Numbered from the stretch's first letter, positions 1-7,549 are shown. The stretch: DNA of 17,976 bases from CAZMCT01 sp964564785 (GCA_964564785.1 CAZMCT010000086.1:1-17976), one strand, 5' to 3'. Notes: a model not told the origin generated them from the sequence alone. Numbers and translations are program-made.

Positions 1-136
1 GCCCCGAGATCACCGCCCCCGCCGCCACGCGCAACCCCGGCGCCCATCGTCCGCCTGCCGCGCGCTCGGCCACCCCGCCCGCCGCAGCCGTCCACAGCAG
101 CGCAGCGGCGACGGCCAGCCAGGCGGGTTGCGTCAT
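1..136 (-). CDS. 5' end of a putative membrane protein, truncated by the window edge
   Basis: A minus-strand reading frame runs off the left edge of the window. From the ATG at 136 it reads MTQPAWLAVAAALLWTAAAG and then a short Gly/Arg-rich stretch, so a membrane helix is likely at residues 4-20. Third codon positions are nearly all G or C. The frame is open upstream as far as the stop of the neighbouring stress-protein gene, so GTG codons at 139 and 157 are possible earlier starts; none has a strong ribosome binding site. It lies downstream of the stress-protein gene on the same strand and could be co-transcribed with it. The pattern of a Trp-Leu helix followed by G-G-V-A-E-R loosely recalls rhomboid-like proteins, but only about 45 codons are visible and I do not assign a function. 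Confidence 0.3.
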   Translation of the reverse strand, partial: MTQPAWLAVAAALLWTAAAGGVAERAAGGRWAPGLRVAAGAVISG

Positions 137-259
137 CACGAAGCTGGCCAGCGGCACGGTCCGATTATCCGCGGCCGGCGGCGCGGCGTGTAGCGCCCGA
201 TCCGCACGTGCGGTTTCTCCCGGACCCGGCGATTCGCCCCGGAGCGCGGACCCGGCGCG

Positions 260-730
260 CTAGTCCGTCACGAACTCGCGCTGCCGGCTCTTCACCACGA
301 GCACCGGACACGGCGCGTGCTGCACCACCCGCTCGGCCGTACTGCCGACGACCGCGTGCTGAATGCCCGTCCGGCCGTGCGTCGCGATCACCACCAGGTC
401 GATCTCATGCTCACCCGCGTACTTGCAGATCGCGGACCAAGCGCTGCCCAGCAGCACCTCTTGCACCACGGTCCGGCCGGCAAGCTGCTCGCGGACGACC
501 TCCGCCAGCCGCGTGCGACACGCATCGACCAACTCGGGATCGGCGAAGACGACGGGCCCCTCGGCCGGCAGTCCGGCCGCCAGGTCCGCGGTCAGCGGCG
601 GCGGCACGACATGGATGACATGCAGCTCGGCCCCGAACTGCTCGACGACCGCGCGCGCATACCGCGCGCCGACCAGCGCCAGCGACGAGAAATCCGTGGG
701 CCAGAGGATTCGCTGCGGGTTCAGCTTCAT
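260..730 (-). CDS. Universal stress protein, UspA family
   Basis: A 156-residue single-domain Usp protein, the usual length for the family. These cytoplasmic proteins form dimers and many bind ATP; they are linked to stress survival. The N-terminal strand ILWPTDFS carries the conserved Asp13. The nucleotide-binding motif G-2x-G-9x-G-S/T is present near the C-terminus as A116-T-H-G119, nine residues, then G129-S130. The first Gly is Ala, a common variant in ATHGRTG-type members. It ends with the strand CPVLVVK. The start at 730 is supported by GGAG nine bases upstream. It follows lepA on the same strand after about 250 bp and has its own candidate promoter, so it is probably transcribed alone or with the gene at the window edge. 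The family call is firm; the physiological trigger cannot be read from the sequence. Confidence 0.93.
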   Translation of the reverse strand: MKLNPQRILWPTDFSSLALVGARYARAVVEQFGAELHVIHVVPPPLTADLAAGLPAEGPVVFADPELVDACRTRLAEVVREQLAGRTVVQEVLLGSAWSAICKYAGEHEIDLVVIATHGRTGIQHAVVGSTAERVVQHAPCPVLVVKSRQREFVTD

Positions 731-756
731 GACGTGAGTCTCCGCGAGCCAGTTCT

Positions 757-783
757 ATTGTACTCTGCCCGCGCCCCGTTCAA
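757..783 (-). promoter_or_regulatory. Candidate promoter of the universal stress protein gene
   Basis: Read on the minus strand, TACAAT (757-762) matches a sigma-70-type -10 box at five of six positions and lies 27 nt before the ATG at 730. TTGAAC (778-783) resembles a -35 box, but the 15-nt spacer is shorter than the usual 16-18. The rest of the gap to lepA shows no gene. Confidence 0.45.
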
Positions 784-978
784 GAACCGGGGGCGTGCGG
801 CACCCCGCCCGCTGGAGGAACCCCCTGTTTTTCAGATGTGTTCCCCGCCGCGGCGCGCCGAACGGCAACGCCATCATCGCCTGCCCGGTACGACCACCGC
901 CGCGCTGTCGCGCTGTCTTCCCTGGTTCTGGTCCGCGACCTGCCCCCACCCCCGCGCTGCGCTGCCGCTCGCCGCGGC

Positions 979-2775
979 TCAGTCCTCCGGCTCCAGGACC
1001 GTCATGAACGCCTTCTGCGGAATGTCCACCCGCCCGATGGTCTTCATCCGCTTCTTGCCCTCTTTCTGTTTCTCCAGCAGCTTGCGCTTGCGGGTCACGT
1101 CGCCGCCGTAGCATTTGGCCGTCACGTCCTTGCGGAACGGCTTGATCGACTCCGACGCGATGATCTTCGCCCCGATCGCGGCTTGCAGCCGGATCTCGAA
1201 CTGCTGTCGCGGGATCTCGCGCCGCAGCTTGATCAGGAACCGCCGGCCGCGCTGCTCGGCCTTCGTGCGGTGGCAGATCAGCGACAGCGCATCGACCGGC
1301 GTCCCGTTCACGAGGATATCGAGCTTCACCAGGTCGCTGGCCCGGTACCCCGTCACGTGGTAGTCCATCGTGCCGTAACCACGGGTGGCGCTTTTCAGCT
1401 TGTCGTAAAAGTCGTACAGAATCTCGTTGAACGGAAACTCGTACGTCAGCAGCACGCGCGTCGGCGAAAGATACTCCTGCTTGCGGAACTCGCCCCGCCG
1501 CTGTTCGGCGAGCTGCATGATCGCCCCGATCGCGTCGGCCGGCGTGATGACCGAAACCTCCACAATCGGCTCGCGCAGCTCTTCGATGTGGCCCATCTCG
1601 GGCAGGTCGCCCGCAGACTCCACCCGCTTTCGCGTCCCGTCGCGCAGGGTCACCTCGTACGTTACGCTCGGGGCGGTCTGCACCACGCTCACCCCCGCCT
1701 CGCGCTCGATCCGCTCCTGCACGATGTCCATGTGCAACAGCCCCAAAAAGCCGCAGCGGTAACCCGGCCCCAGCGCGTCCGAGTGCTGCGGCACAAAGCT
1801 GAACGACGCGTCGTTGAGGCTGAGCTTCTCCAGCGCCTCGCGCAGATTGTCGTACGACTCCCCGCTCGCCGGGTAGAAGTCGCAGAACACCATGTGCTGC
1901 GGCGGCTGGTAGCCCGGCAGCGGCGCCGGCGCCGGGTGCACCGCGTCCGTCACCGTGTCGCCCACCGTCACATCCTTCAGGCTCTTGATGCTCGCGACCA
2001 GATAGCCGGTCTCGCCGGCCGCGAGCTGCTCGCAGGCCGTCATGTGCGGCGTGAACTTCCCCAGCTCGGTCACCTGGTACGTCCGCTGCCGCCCCATCAG
2101 CAGCACCTTCTGGCCCTTGCGGAGCGTGCCGTGCACCAATCGCACGTAGCAGATCACCCCGCGGTAGTCGTTGTACTCACTGTCGAAAATGAGCGCCTGG
2201 AGCGGGGCGGCCGCGTCGCCCGTCGGCGGCGGCAGGTGCTTCACAATCGCCCGGACCAGCTCGTCGATCCCCAGCCCGGTCTTGGCCGAGACGAACTGCA
2301 CGTTGTCCGCACTGATCCCCAGCACGTGCTCGATCTCGAGGGCCGCGTCTTCCGGCGTCGCGCTGGCCAAGTCGACCTTGTTGATCACCGGGATGATCTC
2401 GAGACCGTTCGCGACGGCCGCGTACGCATTCGCCACCGTCTGCGCCTGCACGCCCTGCGTCGCATCCACCACCAGCAGCGCCCCGTCGCACGCGGCCAGG
2501 GCCCGGTCAACCTCGTAGTGAAAGTCGACATGCCCCGGCGTGTCGATCAGGTTGAACATGTAGCGCTGGCCCTCGACCTCCATCTCGATCGTCACGGCCG
2601 AAGCCTTGATCGTGATCCCCCGCTCGCGCTCGAGCTCCATGTCGTCGAGCACCTGCTCCTTCAGCTCGCGCTCCGAGATCGCGCCCGACTTCTGGAGCAG
2701 CCGGTCGGCCAGCGTGCTCTTGCCGTGGTCAATGTGCGCCACGATCGAAAAGTTACGAATGTGCTGCTGTTCCAT
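979..2775 (-). CDS. lepA: Elongation factor 4 (LepA), ribosome-associated GTPase
   Basis: A 598-residue LepA/EF4, the normal length for this nearly universal bacterial GTPase, which acts on ribosomes during translation or subunit biogenesis. The G domain is intact: P-loop AHIDHGKS (residues 13-20), DTPGH (78-82), NKVD (132-135) and SAK (163-165). The LepA-specific C-terminal domain is recognisable and ends in a basic stretch, RKRKLLEKQKEGKKRMK, followed by the IPQKAFMTVL tail. The frame is open further upstream, but the ATG at 2775 gives the family's N-terminus (MEQQHIRNFSIVAHIDHGKS), has GGGAA just upstream and sits 31 nt after a perfect TATAAT. The codons upstream of it look non-coding. Neither lepB nor another usual lepA partner is adjacent. 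The identification is essentially certain. Confidence 0.98.
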   Translation of the reverse strand: MEQQHIRNFSIVAHIDHGKSTLADRLLQKSGAISERELKEQVLDDMELERERGITIKASAVTIEMEVEGQRYMFNLIDTPGHVDFHYEVDRALAACDGALLVVDATQGVQAQTVANAYAAVANGLEIIPVINKVDLASATPEDAALEIEHVLGISADNVQFVSAKTGLGIDELVRAIVKHLPPPTGDAAAPLQALIFDSEYNDYRGVICYVRLVHGTLRKGQKVLLMGRQRTYQVTELGKFTPHMTACEQLAAGETGYLVASIKSLKDVTVGDTVTDAVHPAPAPLPGYQPPQHMVFCDFYPASGESYDNLREALEKLSLNDASFSFVPQHSDALGPGYRCGFLGLLHMDIVQERIEREAGVSVVQTAPSVTYEVTLRDGTRKRVESAGDLPEMGHIEELREPIVEVSVITPADAIGAIMQLAEQRRGEFRKQEYLSPTRVLLTYEFPFNEILYDFYDKLKSATRGYGTMDYHVTGYRASDLVKLDILVNGTPVDALSLICHRTKAEQRGRRFLIKLRREIPRQQFEIRLQAAIGAKIIASESIKPFRKDVTAKCYGGDVTRKRKLLEKQKEGKKRMKTIGRVDIPQKAFMTVLEPED

Positions 2776-2805
2776 GGCGTTCCCGGCCGGCGCGCGTAAA
2801 ACCGC

Positions 2806-2811
2806 ATTATA
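2806..2811 (-). promoter_or_regulatory. -10 box (TATAAT) upstream of lepA
   Basis: A perfect TATAAT on the minus strand, 31 nt before the lepA ATG, within GGTATAATGCGG. I see no convincing -35 hexamer 16-18 nt further upstream. The same box with G before and after it recurs at other genes in this window. Confidence 0.55.
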
Positions 2812-2864
2812 CCGCGGCCGGCCGCGGGCGTCGCAGTGGCCGCCGTTGCGAAGCGCACCGACCT

Positions 2865-2929
2865 GTCGTTCCGAGGAGCGCAGCCGCACCCGTCATCCCG
2901 AGGAGCGCAGCGACGAGGACTCTGGCCGC
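2865..2929. repeat. Two tandem copies of a dispersed intergenic repeat
   Basis: Copy A (2865-2886) and copy B (2892-2929) share CCGAGGAGCGCAGC after a GTCRTYCC start. Copy B is fuller and ends CGACGAGGACTCTGGCCGC. The same core, CATTCCGAG followed by CAGCGACGAGGA, returns at 9348-9383, inverted at 9429-9471, and in shortened form at 10632-10671. Elements of this kind are common between genes in planctomycetes and other phyla, where misreading them as coding gives SEERSDEES-like peptides. They do not look like protein-coding DNA here. Confidence 0.7.
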
Positions 2930-3032
2930 TAATGCAGCAATGCCGAATCGCGCACTCAGCATGCCGCTTCCCGTTCTCCGTTCCCTGTTCCCTGTGCGGC
3001 CGGCGCCATGTCAGCAGCTCTCAACTGGGCCT

Positions 3033-3230
3033 TCAGGGCGTCCCCCGCGGCGGCCGCGCGGACGGGTGAATCATGCTCGGGAAAAAGCCGGCCGAGCCGT
3101 CGCGGCCGATCTCGCAGACCACGCGGTTGCTCCCGTTCAGCAGGTCGACGAGCGTGCGGAACCGGTCCACGTGGAACCGCCGCAGTCGAATTCCGCGCCC
3201 GCCGCCCCGACGACCGCCTCGATGTGACCC
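3033..3230 (-). pseudogene. Frame-broken coding remnant, family unknown
   Basis: On the minus strand, codons from about 3186 down to 3065 read RFHVDRFRTLVDLLNGSNRV and continue VCEIGRDGSAGFFPSMI, with almost every third base G or C, as in the real genes nearby. This frame stops at 3033. Immediately upstream (about 3230-3188) the coding-like signal is in a different frame (HIEAVVGAAGAEFD). There may be a third switch near 3055, where DALKAQLRAADMA reads in yet another frame. No credible start codon with a ribosome binding site opens the stretch, and a terminator lies just upstream of it. I read it as the eroded C-terminal part of a small protein gene that I do not recognise. A sequencing or assembly indel, or chance, remains possible. 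Confidence 0.35.
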
Positions 3231-3247
3231 GACCGTCGCCCCTGCCC

Positions 3248-3275
3248 AAAAAGAAGCCCGGCCAGCGCCGGGCTT
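3248..3275 (-). terminator. Rho-independent terminator of the Tyr-rich protein gene
   Basis: Read on the minus strand, AAGCCCGGC (3275-3267) and GCCGGGCTT (3262-3254) form a perfect 9-bp stem with a 4-nt loop. After one C there is a run of five T (3252-3248). It lies 33 nt past the stop at 3308. Confidence 0.85.
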
Positions 3276-3307
3276 GTGAATCTCCGCCCCCGTTCGCTCG
3301 CCGCCAG

Positions 3308-3691
3308 CTAACGCCAGCGCACGTGTACCCGGTGCGCCGTCGGCCGCGGCTCGCACACGTACTTCGACGAGCTGTAGTAGTACGTCCGAGTCACCGGGTA
3401 CGGACGATACGCCGGGTAGCAGCGCGCCGCCGCATAGTACCGCGGGTACGTGTACACCACCGGCGCCGGCCGGTAGTAGTACACCGGCGCGTCGTAGACG
3501 ACCACCGGGCCGCAGTCGTAGTACACCGGCGTGTAATCGCGGTACACATAGGTCGCCGCGTACGGCCGGTAGCACCTGGAACCGTCTCCCCAACTGAAGC
3601 CGAACGAGAACCCATCCGCCCGCGCCGCGGTGCATAGCATCAGCACCGACGCGAGTCCGGCCGCCAGTACGAAACGCTTGCTGCGAATCAT
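3308..3691 (-). CDS. Small secreted Tyr-rich protein of unknown function
   Basis: A 127-residue protein with a clear Sec signal peptide: basic start MIRSKR, hydrophobic core to residue 20 and a probable cut after ARA (residue 25). A lipobox is absent, because Leu rather than a small residue precedes Cys20. The mature part of about 100 residues is low in complexity. It holds roughly 22 tyrosines in YY and YYY clusters mixed with Pro, Val and Arg, plus four cysteines at 40, 60, 91 and 113. The spacing suggests short extended strands, possibly disulfide-linked, as in some cell-surface or matrix proteins; that is inference. AGAGG lies 8 nt before the ATG. A TATAAT box and a strong terminator make it a complete single-gene transcription unit. 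I do not recognise the family. Confidence 0.8.
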   Translation of the reverse strand: MIRSKRFVLAAGLASVLMLCTAARADGFSFGFSWGDGSRCYRPYAATYVYRDYTPVYYDCGPVVVYDAPVYYYRPAPVVYTYPRYYAAARCYPAYRPYPVTRTYYYSSSKYVCEPRPTAHRVHVRWR

Positions 3692-3733
3692 GTCAGAATC
3701 CTCTTTCTAATCGCCCGAGGTTCTGCGAAATCC

Positions 3734-3739
3734 ATTATA
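3734..3739 (-). promoter_or_regulatory. -10 box (TATAAT) of the Tyr-rich protein gene
   Basis: A perfect TATAAT on the minus strand within GCAGTATAATGG, 43 nt before the ATG at 3691. No good -35 hexamer is visible at normal spacing. It sits in the roughly 200-bp gap shared with the divergent aminotransferase gene, for which I could not pick out a promoter. Confidence 0.55.
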
Positions 3740-3893
3740 CTGCCATCCGCATAGACCACGACGAGCGGTCAAGGTTGGTCCGCGGGCAGTACACCGCAGC
3801 ACCTCCGAGGAATTCGACGGGCGACGGGGCGCCGCTATTCTCCCCCGCCCAACTGCGGACCGGTTCTGTTGTAAACAAATACGGGATAACAAC

Positions 3894-4763
3894 TTGCAAG
3901 AATCTGTGACCATCAACGGTCGGCTGATTCCGGCGGAGACCGCAACCGTTAGCGTTTACGATTCCGGCTTCATGCTGGGCGTGGGGCTGTTCGAGACCTT
4001 CCGCTCCTACGACGGCCGGCCTTTTCGGACCCGCCGACACCTCCAGCGTCTCATTCGATCGGCCCAGACGCTCGGCTGGTCCGTGCTGCCCGATTTGCAG
4101 GCCTTGGAGCACGACGTGGAGCAGGTCATCCGGGCGTGCGGCCCCGGCGACGCCCGCGTCCGCTTGACCGTCACGACCGGCTCGCTGCACGCGTCCCCCG
4201 AACAACCGCCCCAACTCACGGTCGTCGCCAGCGCCGCCCCGGCCGAACGCTATCCGCCCGAGCTCTACGCCCGCGGCGTCACGCTCGCGCTCTCGAAGTA
4301 CCGCCAGAACCCCACCGACCCGACGACCGGCCACAAGACCACCAGCTACTTTGCGCGCCTGGCCTCGCTGCGCGAAGCCCACGCCACGGGCGCGTTCGAA
4401 GCCCTCTGGCTCACGCTCGACGAGCTCGTCGCCGAGGCAGCCATGAGCTCCGTCTTCGCCGTGCTTGACGAAGTCCTCGTGACGCCGCCGCTGGACACGC
4501 CCGTACTGCCCGGGATCACGCGGGCAGCCGTGCTCGAGCTGGCCGGCGAACTCGAGATCCCCACGCGCGAGCAGACGCTCACGCTCACTGAGCTCCTGGG
4601 GGCCGATGAGGTGTTTCTCACCAGCAGCATGGCCGAGATCGTGCCGGTCGTGCGGATCGAGCGGCAGCCCATCGCCAACGAGCAGGTCGGCGAGCTCACG
4701 CGCCGCCTGGCCGTGGCCTACGGCGAGTTGATCGACCGCGAACGCGACGAAGCAGGCACCTAG
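3894..4763 (+). CDS. Class IV aminotransferase (PLP fold type IV); possibly aminodeoxychorismate lyase
   Basis: A 289-residue member of the family that includes branched-chain aminotransferase, D-amino acid aminotransferase and 4-amino-4-deoxychorismate lyase (PabC). The N-terminal strand INGRLIP and the DSGFMLGVGLFETF segment are typical. Lys148 in GHKTTSYFARLASLREA is the expected PLP lysine, and Glu181 in AEAAMSSVFAV matches the Glu that contacts the pyridine nitrogen. The substrate cannot be read from these motifs. The neighbourhood of chorismate enzymes favours PabC in folate synthesis, but an amino acid aminotransferase is equally possible. The start is uncertain: TTG at 3894 and GTG at 3906 both precede the conserved N-terminus, and neither has a strong ribosome binding site. 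Its TAG overlaps the stop of the convergent tyrA. Confidence 0.88.
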   Translation: MQESVTINGRLIPAETATVSVYDSGFMLGVGLFETFRSYDGRPFRTRRHLQRLIRSAQTLGWSVLPDLQALEHDVEQVIRACGPGDARVRLTVTTGSLHASPEQPPQLTVVASAAPAERYPPELYARGVTLALSKYRQNPTDPTTGHKTTSYFARLASLREAHATGAFEALWLTLDELVAEAAMSSVFAVLDEVLVTPPLDTPVLPGITRAAVLELAGELEIPTREQTLTLTELLGADEVFLTSSMAEIVPVVRIERQPIANEQVGELTRRLAVAYGELIDRERDEAGT

Positions 4764-5929
4764 GCCCGCTCCACCACGCGGTCGATCAGGAAGTCCGACT
4801 GCTCCAGCGCCCGCTCCGTGAAGTCGCCGAAGTACGACCGGACCCGCTCGAACATCGCCTTGAACGCTGCGCGGTCACCCGCCGCCGTGATCGCCCGCAG
4901 GCCCTCGGCCGCGCGGATGAACGTCGCCGTCACTTCCGCCGTCGCCGGGTTGAGCATCTGGATCGACGCGTACAGCTCGGGCGACTGCGCGAAGTGCCGC
5001 GCCGTCAGCAGCAGGTCCATCAGGTAGATCGGCGACATGAACCGCAGCGTCTGCGCGACCGGCACGCCCAACGCCGCCAGCGTTTGCCCCAGCACCTCCG
5101 TTGCAAAGTGCACCAGCACCTGCACGATCGCCATCGCCCGGTCGTGCTCCTCGGCCGTCGCTTCCACCAGTTCCAGCCCCCGCGCGTGCAGCATCGCTTC
5201 CAGCCACCGCCGCCACTCGTCGCCCCGCCCCGGCGTCACCACCACCCGTTGCCCCTGGAGCGAGTGCACCGACGGCCCGAACAGCGGGTGCGTCCCCAGC
5301 ACGCTCGCACGCGTGCTCTCCAGCATCGCCCGCAGCGGCCCCGCCTTCACCGACGTCACGTCCATCAGCAGCCCCTCCGGTCGCACATGCGGCCCGATGC
5401 GCCGGATCACTTCTTCCGTCACGTCGATCGGCACGCTGACGATCACCACGTCGGCCGCCGCCGCCGCCTGCTCGGGCGTCAGCCGCGTTTCCAGGTCGGC
5501 TACCAGCACGGCGTGCCCCAGATCGCCGAACAGCCCCGCCATGCACCGCCCCATCGCGCCCTGGCCGCCGATCACCGCCACCGTACGCGGCTGCACTTCC
5601 GCCGGCACCTCGGCCCGCAGTGCCGCCTGCCGGTCGCGGCTGGCCCACAGGATCACCCGCCACATGCTCTCCAGCAGTTCCGGGTTCAGCCCCAGTGCCA
5701 CACCTCGCGCCCGCCGATCGGCGATGATCTCCCGCTCACGCTCCAGGTCGCGGATCGGCAGCCGGTGCGTCCGCTTGTGCTCCGCGATGTCGGCGATCAG
5801 ACTGTTGCGCCGCGCCAGCAGCCGCAGAATGTCGTGGTCGATCGCGTCCACGATCGCCCGCAGCACCGGTAGTGGCCGGAGCGCCGGGTTTTCGTCCGAC
5901 TGTTCGCGCGGGTGTGTCGCTTCGTTCAT
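4760..5929 (-). CDS. tyrA: Bifunctional chorismate mutase / prephenate dehydrogenase (T-protein)
   Basis: A 389-residue fusion that converts chorismate to prephenate and then oxidises it to 4-hydroxyphenylpyruvate for Tyr synthesis. The AroQ-type mutase domain (about 20-105) keeps the residues known from the E. coli enzyme: Arg24, Arg41, Lys52 and Glu65. The dehydrogenase domain starts with the NAD-binding loop GGQGAMG (121-127) and carries the catalytic His214 in THPLFGP. The unbroken similarity to the enterobacterial T-protein is striking: VIVSVPIDVTE, DVTSVKAGPLRAML, EEHDRAMA and MSPIYLMDL all have close counterparts there. I see no ACT domain. The ATG at 5929 has AGGAG five bases upstream, which decides the start; the frame is open for 47 codons beyond it. 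The gene is divergent from aroC across 163 bp. Confidence 0.96.
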   Translation of the reverse strand: MNEATHPREQSDENPALRPLPVLRAIVDAIDHDILRLLARRNSLIADIAEHKRTHRLPIRDLEREREIIADRRARGVALGLNPELLESMWRVILWASRDRQAALRAEVPAEVQPRTVAVIGGQGAMGRCMAGLFGDLGHAVLVADLETRLTPEQAAAAADVVIVSVPIDVTEEVIRRIGPHVRPEGLLMDVTSVKAGPLRAMLESTRASVLGTHPLFGPSVHSLQGQRVVVTPGRGDEWRRWLEAMLHARGLELVEATAEEHDRAMAIVQVLVHFATEVLGQTLAALGVPVAQTLRFMSPIYLMDLLLTARHFAQSPELYASIQMLNPATAEVTATFIRAAEGLRAITAAGDRAAFKAMFERVRSYFGDFTERALEQSDFLIDRVVERA

Positions 5930-6092
5930 AACATCTCCTAGTTGAGCGGTGTCACATGGCCGAGTCAATCGCCCGTCCATCAAGCCGCGAAGTCCGGGCC
6001 CCGCGGCAGCACGCCGGCCCGACCAGCGCATCCATCGCGCCCAAGCGGCGCACCACGCGCGGTCTAGCATTCACAGCTTCGGCGGGTGTTTC

Positions 6093-7250
6093 ATGAGCAA
6101 TCTGACCTATCGCACGGCCGGCGAGTCGCACGGTCGGGCCCTCACCGTCCTGATCGAGGGTCTGCCGGCCGGCCTCGACCTTGACTTCGACTTCATCAAC
6201 GCCGAACTCGCCCGCCGTCAGGGCGGCTACGGCCGCGGGGCCCGCCAGAAGATCGAACACGACGCCGCCACCCCCCTCTCGGGCGTACGAGCCGGCCGTA
6301 CCATCGGCGCCCCCCTCGTGCTGCTCATTCCGAATCGCGATGTCCGCATCGACGACGCCCCGCCGATCCACCGTCCCCGCCCCGGCCACGCCGATTTCGC
6401 CGGCAGCTTGAAGTGGCTCACGAGCGACTGCCGCGAGACGCTCGAACGCGCCTCGGCCCGCGAGACCGCCGCCCGCACCGCGGCCGGAGCCGTCGCTCAC
6501 GCGCTGCTGCGCGGCTTCGGCATCCGCTGCGTCGGCTTCGTCACCGAGATCGGCACCGCCCGCGCGACCGTGCCGGAGAGCGCCGCGGCCGACGAGCTCG
6601 TCAGCATCCGCGACACGAACGAGGTCTACACCCCCGACCCTGCCGCGGTCGAGCCGATGATGGCGGTCATTCACGGCGCGAAGACGACGCGGGACACGGC
6701 CGGCGGCGTGGTCGAGGTGCGGGTGTTCGGCGTGCCGCCGGGCCTGGGCACGTGTGCCACCTGGCAGGAGCGGCTCGACGGCCGGCTGATGCAGGCGGTT
6801 GGGTCGATTCAGGCGTTCAAGGCGGTGGAGATCGGGTTAGGGTTCGAGGCCGCCCGCCGCCCGGGCAGCGCCGTCCACGACGCGCTCTACTTCGACCCGG
6901 CCCAACGCGGCAGCCCGAACTTCGGGTTCGTACGGAAGACCAACCGTGCGGGCGGACTCGAGGGCGGAATGACCAACGGGCAGACGCTCGTCATTCGCGG
7001 CGCGATGAAGCCCATCTCGACGCTGTTGCAGGGCATGGACAGCGTGAACCTCCGGACCCTCCAGCCCGAGCGCAGCGACTACGAGCGCAGCGACGTGTGT
7101 GCTGTTCCGGCCGCGAGTGTCGTGGCGGAGAATGTCGTGGCCTTCGAGATTGCCCGGGCATTTCTCGCCAAGTTCGCGGGTGACACACTCACGGAGGTCC
7201 GCGCCGCGTACGAGCACTGGTCGGCCGCCGTCCGCGCTCTGGCGCCTTAG
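6093..7250 (+). CDS. aroC: Chorismate synthase
   Basis: A 385-residue enzyme of the last shikimate step, converting 5-enolpyruvylshikimate-3-phosphate to chorismate with reduced FMN. Family signatures are intact: GESHGRALT near residue 10, GYGRGARQKIE (45-55), RPGHADF (about 96-102), SARETAARTAAGA (121-133) and ERSDVCAVPAASVV near the C-terminus. The ATG at 6093 gives the expected N-terminus (MSNLTYRTAGESHG). Its ribosome binding site is weak (GGCGGG), and the longer open frame upstream, to 5949, lies in the intergenic region shared with tyrA. Its product chorismate is the substrate of the divergent tyrA. Tandem hairpins follow the stop. Confidence 0.97.
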   Translation: MSNLTYRTAGESHGRALTVLIEGLPAGLDLDFDFINAELARRQGGYGRGARQKIEHDAATPLSGVRAGRTIGAPLVLLIPNRDVRIDDAPPIHRPRPGHADFAGSLKWLTSDCRETLERASARETAARTAAGAVAHALLRGFGIRCVGFVTEIGTARATVPESAAADELVSIRDTNEVYTPDPAAVEPMMAVIHGAKTTRDTAGGVVEVRVFGVPPGLGTCATWQERLDGRLMQAVGSIQAFKAVEIGLGFEAARRPGSAVHDALYFDPAQRGSPNFGFVRKTNRAGGLEGGMTNGQTLVIRGAMKPISTLLQGMDSVNLRTLQPERSDYERSDVCAVPAASVVAENVVAFEIARAFLAKFAGDTLTEVRAAYEHWSAAVRALAP

Positions 7251-7254
7251 CGTG

Positions 7255-7389
7255 CCTAACAAGAGCCGCTGGGGGACCGACCTCTGGTCGGTCACACCCC
7301 TAACAAAAGCAGTTGGGGGACCGACCTCCGGTCGGTCACTTGACAGGCCGGAGGCCTGTCCCCCAGGCGTAACAGGCCGGAGGACTGTC
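7255..7389. repeat. Four tandem 19-nt hairpins in two related types
   Basis: Two 41-nt direct repeats (7255-7295 and 7299-7339, 37 of 41 bases the same) each contain GGGGGACCGACC and a perfect 8-bp stem with a 3-nt loop (7276-7294 and 7320-7338). They are followed by GACAGGCCGGAGGCCTGTC (7342-7360), with the same 8-3-8 geometry, and a slightly decayed copy (7371-7389). The array starts within 5 nt of the aroC stop codon. None has a T-run, so a Rho-independent terminator is not indicated, though the hairpins could stabilise mRNA ends. The remaining 160 bp to the permease start show no further feature apart from possible in-frame upstream starts. Confidence 0.8.
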
Positions 7390-7549
7390 ATGAAGGGTTG
7401 TGATAGCCGCTCCTAGCCGCCCGGGCCCCGGCGTCTCCCGCTGGGCCAGCGCGGCGCCGGCCGTGGCCGCTTTCATGTCCGGTCAGATTCTCCGGCTGAT
7501 GCGCAGCCCGAGAATGACAGATCGGGGCGCCCGTCGTAGACTCCAAGTG

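Noticed and set aside
838..2799. A 653-codon plus-strand open frame opposite lepA
   Set aside because: It lies antisense to an unmistakable lepA and is rich in Arg, His, Leu and Val, as expected when the complement of GC-rich codons is read. It has no ribosome binding site or domain.
2940..3307. Several open frames of 68-209 codons across the lepA upstream gap
   Set aside because: Most read through the repeats and terminator or lie antisense to the Tyr-rich gene, and they lack ribosome binding sites. Only the split minus-strand remnant shows coding-like codon bias.
3314..3691. Tyr-rich protein as a lipoprotein
   Set aside because: Cys20 is preceded by Leu-Met-Leu, which does not fit a lipobox; an ordinary signal peptidase site after ARA fits better.
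5888..5940. TTGACT-like -35 element with a TCAACT -10 upstream of tyrA
   Set aside because: The -10 match is only three of six and would place the transcript start on top of the ribosome binding site.
7276..7360. Tandem hairpins as a CRISPR array or Rho-independent terminators
   Set aside because: There are no unique spacers of constant length and no cas genes, and no T-run follows any stem.
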